Shown here: piece after piece, positions 6,879 through 6,904 of the stretch
Layout: the number at the start of each line of letters is the position of its first letter
Position numbering within the stretch: position 1 is the stretch's first letter
Assembly (NCBI GenBank): GCA_937898895.1
Contig: CALDKL010000348.1
Location: 1 to 6,904, forward strand
Source of the DNA: an uncultured Verrucomicrobiae bacterium
GTDB lineage: Bacteria; Verrucomicrobiota; Verrucomicrobiia; Verrucomicrobiales; DEV007
Length of the DNA: 6,904 nt
Reading direction: 5' to 3'
Translations under genes and position numbers: made by a program
The notes under the pieces: model-generated
Told to the model about the DNA's origin: nothing
The model's input: the letters and a program-made list of their open reading frames with translations, nothing else
Database searches by the model: none

Positions 6879-6904
6879 GTCGTACAACTTTTTTCGTGTT
6901 TGTT
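6852..6904. other. AT-rich junction truncating the cytochrome-domain gene; possible end of an insertion element
   Basis: Up to about 6851 the sequence codes for a normal DUF1553 domain at high G+C. From 6864 to the window end, 14 of 41 bases are G or C (34%), the coding pattern is lost and a stop appears at 6876. The stretch TGTAACTAAGTCGTACAAC begins at 6870; a TG or TGT start is common to the ends of several transposon families. No transposase, second inverted repeat or target duplication is visible because the window ends here. A deletion junction or assembly error is equally possible. Confidence 0.4.

Overview
The window is about 65% G+C and carries five genes, all read on the + strand and closely spaced. 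The gene types point to the Planctomycetes-Verrucomicrobia (PVC) group: exported Gfo/Idh/MocA oxidoreductases with a twin-arginine leader, a DUF4038-type glycoside hydrolase, and a PSCyt1-DUF1549-DUF1553 cytochrome protein, a combination largely confined to these bacteria. The base composition fits a Verrucomicrobia member or a high-GC planctomycete. The sequence alone does not settle which.

Layout: (1) positions 2-370 are the C-terminal end of a Gfo/Idh/MocA-type oxidoreductase that begins upstream of the window. (2) 410-1825 is a complete second, diverged Gfo/Idh/MocA oxidoreductase with a Tat signal. (3) 1848-3017 is a secreted alpha/beta-hydrolase with a GHSYGGK nucleophile elbow, probably a carbohydrate esterase. 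(4) 3131-4609 (or from 3014 if an overlapping ATG is used) is a secreted TIM-barrel glycoside hydrolase of the DUF4038 / putative collagen-binding-domain type. (5) 4689-6878 is a secreted protein with two CxxCH heme motifs whose DUF1553 domain is cut short near the right edge, where the DNA abruptly becomes AT-rich.

Genes 1-4 have short gaps or overlaps (39 bp, 22 bp, then an ATGA overlap or 113 bp) and could be one transcript. Gene 5 follows after 79 bp with the only strong Shine-Dalgarno sequence in the window and a different G/C strand bias, so it may be expressed separately. Genes 2-5 all have export signals, and gene 1 cannot be judged because its N-terminus is missing. The simplest reading is a cell-envelope locus for attacking a plant or algal glycan: an esterase removes ester groups, a glycosidase cleaves a sugar linkage, Gfo/Idh/MocA enzymes carry out NAD(P)-linked sugar redox chemistry, and the cytochrome-like protein has an unknown and possibly redox role. 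No substrate can be named from the sequence.

No tRNA, rRNA, CRISPR array or complete mobile element was seen. The point most worth checking is the right edge, where the cytochrome gene loses its reading frame at an AT-rich junction that may be an insertion-sequence end or other rearrangement. Nothing here is clear evidence of a wholly new system.
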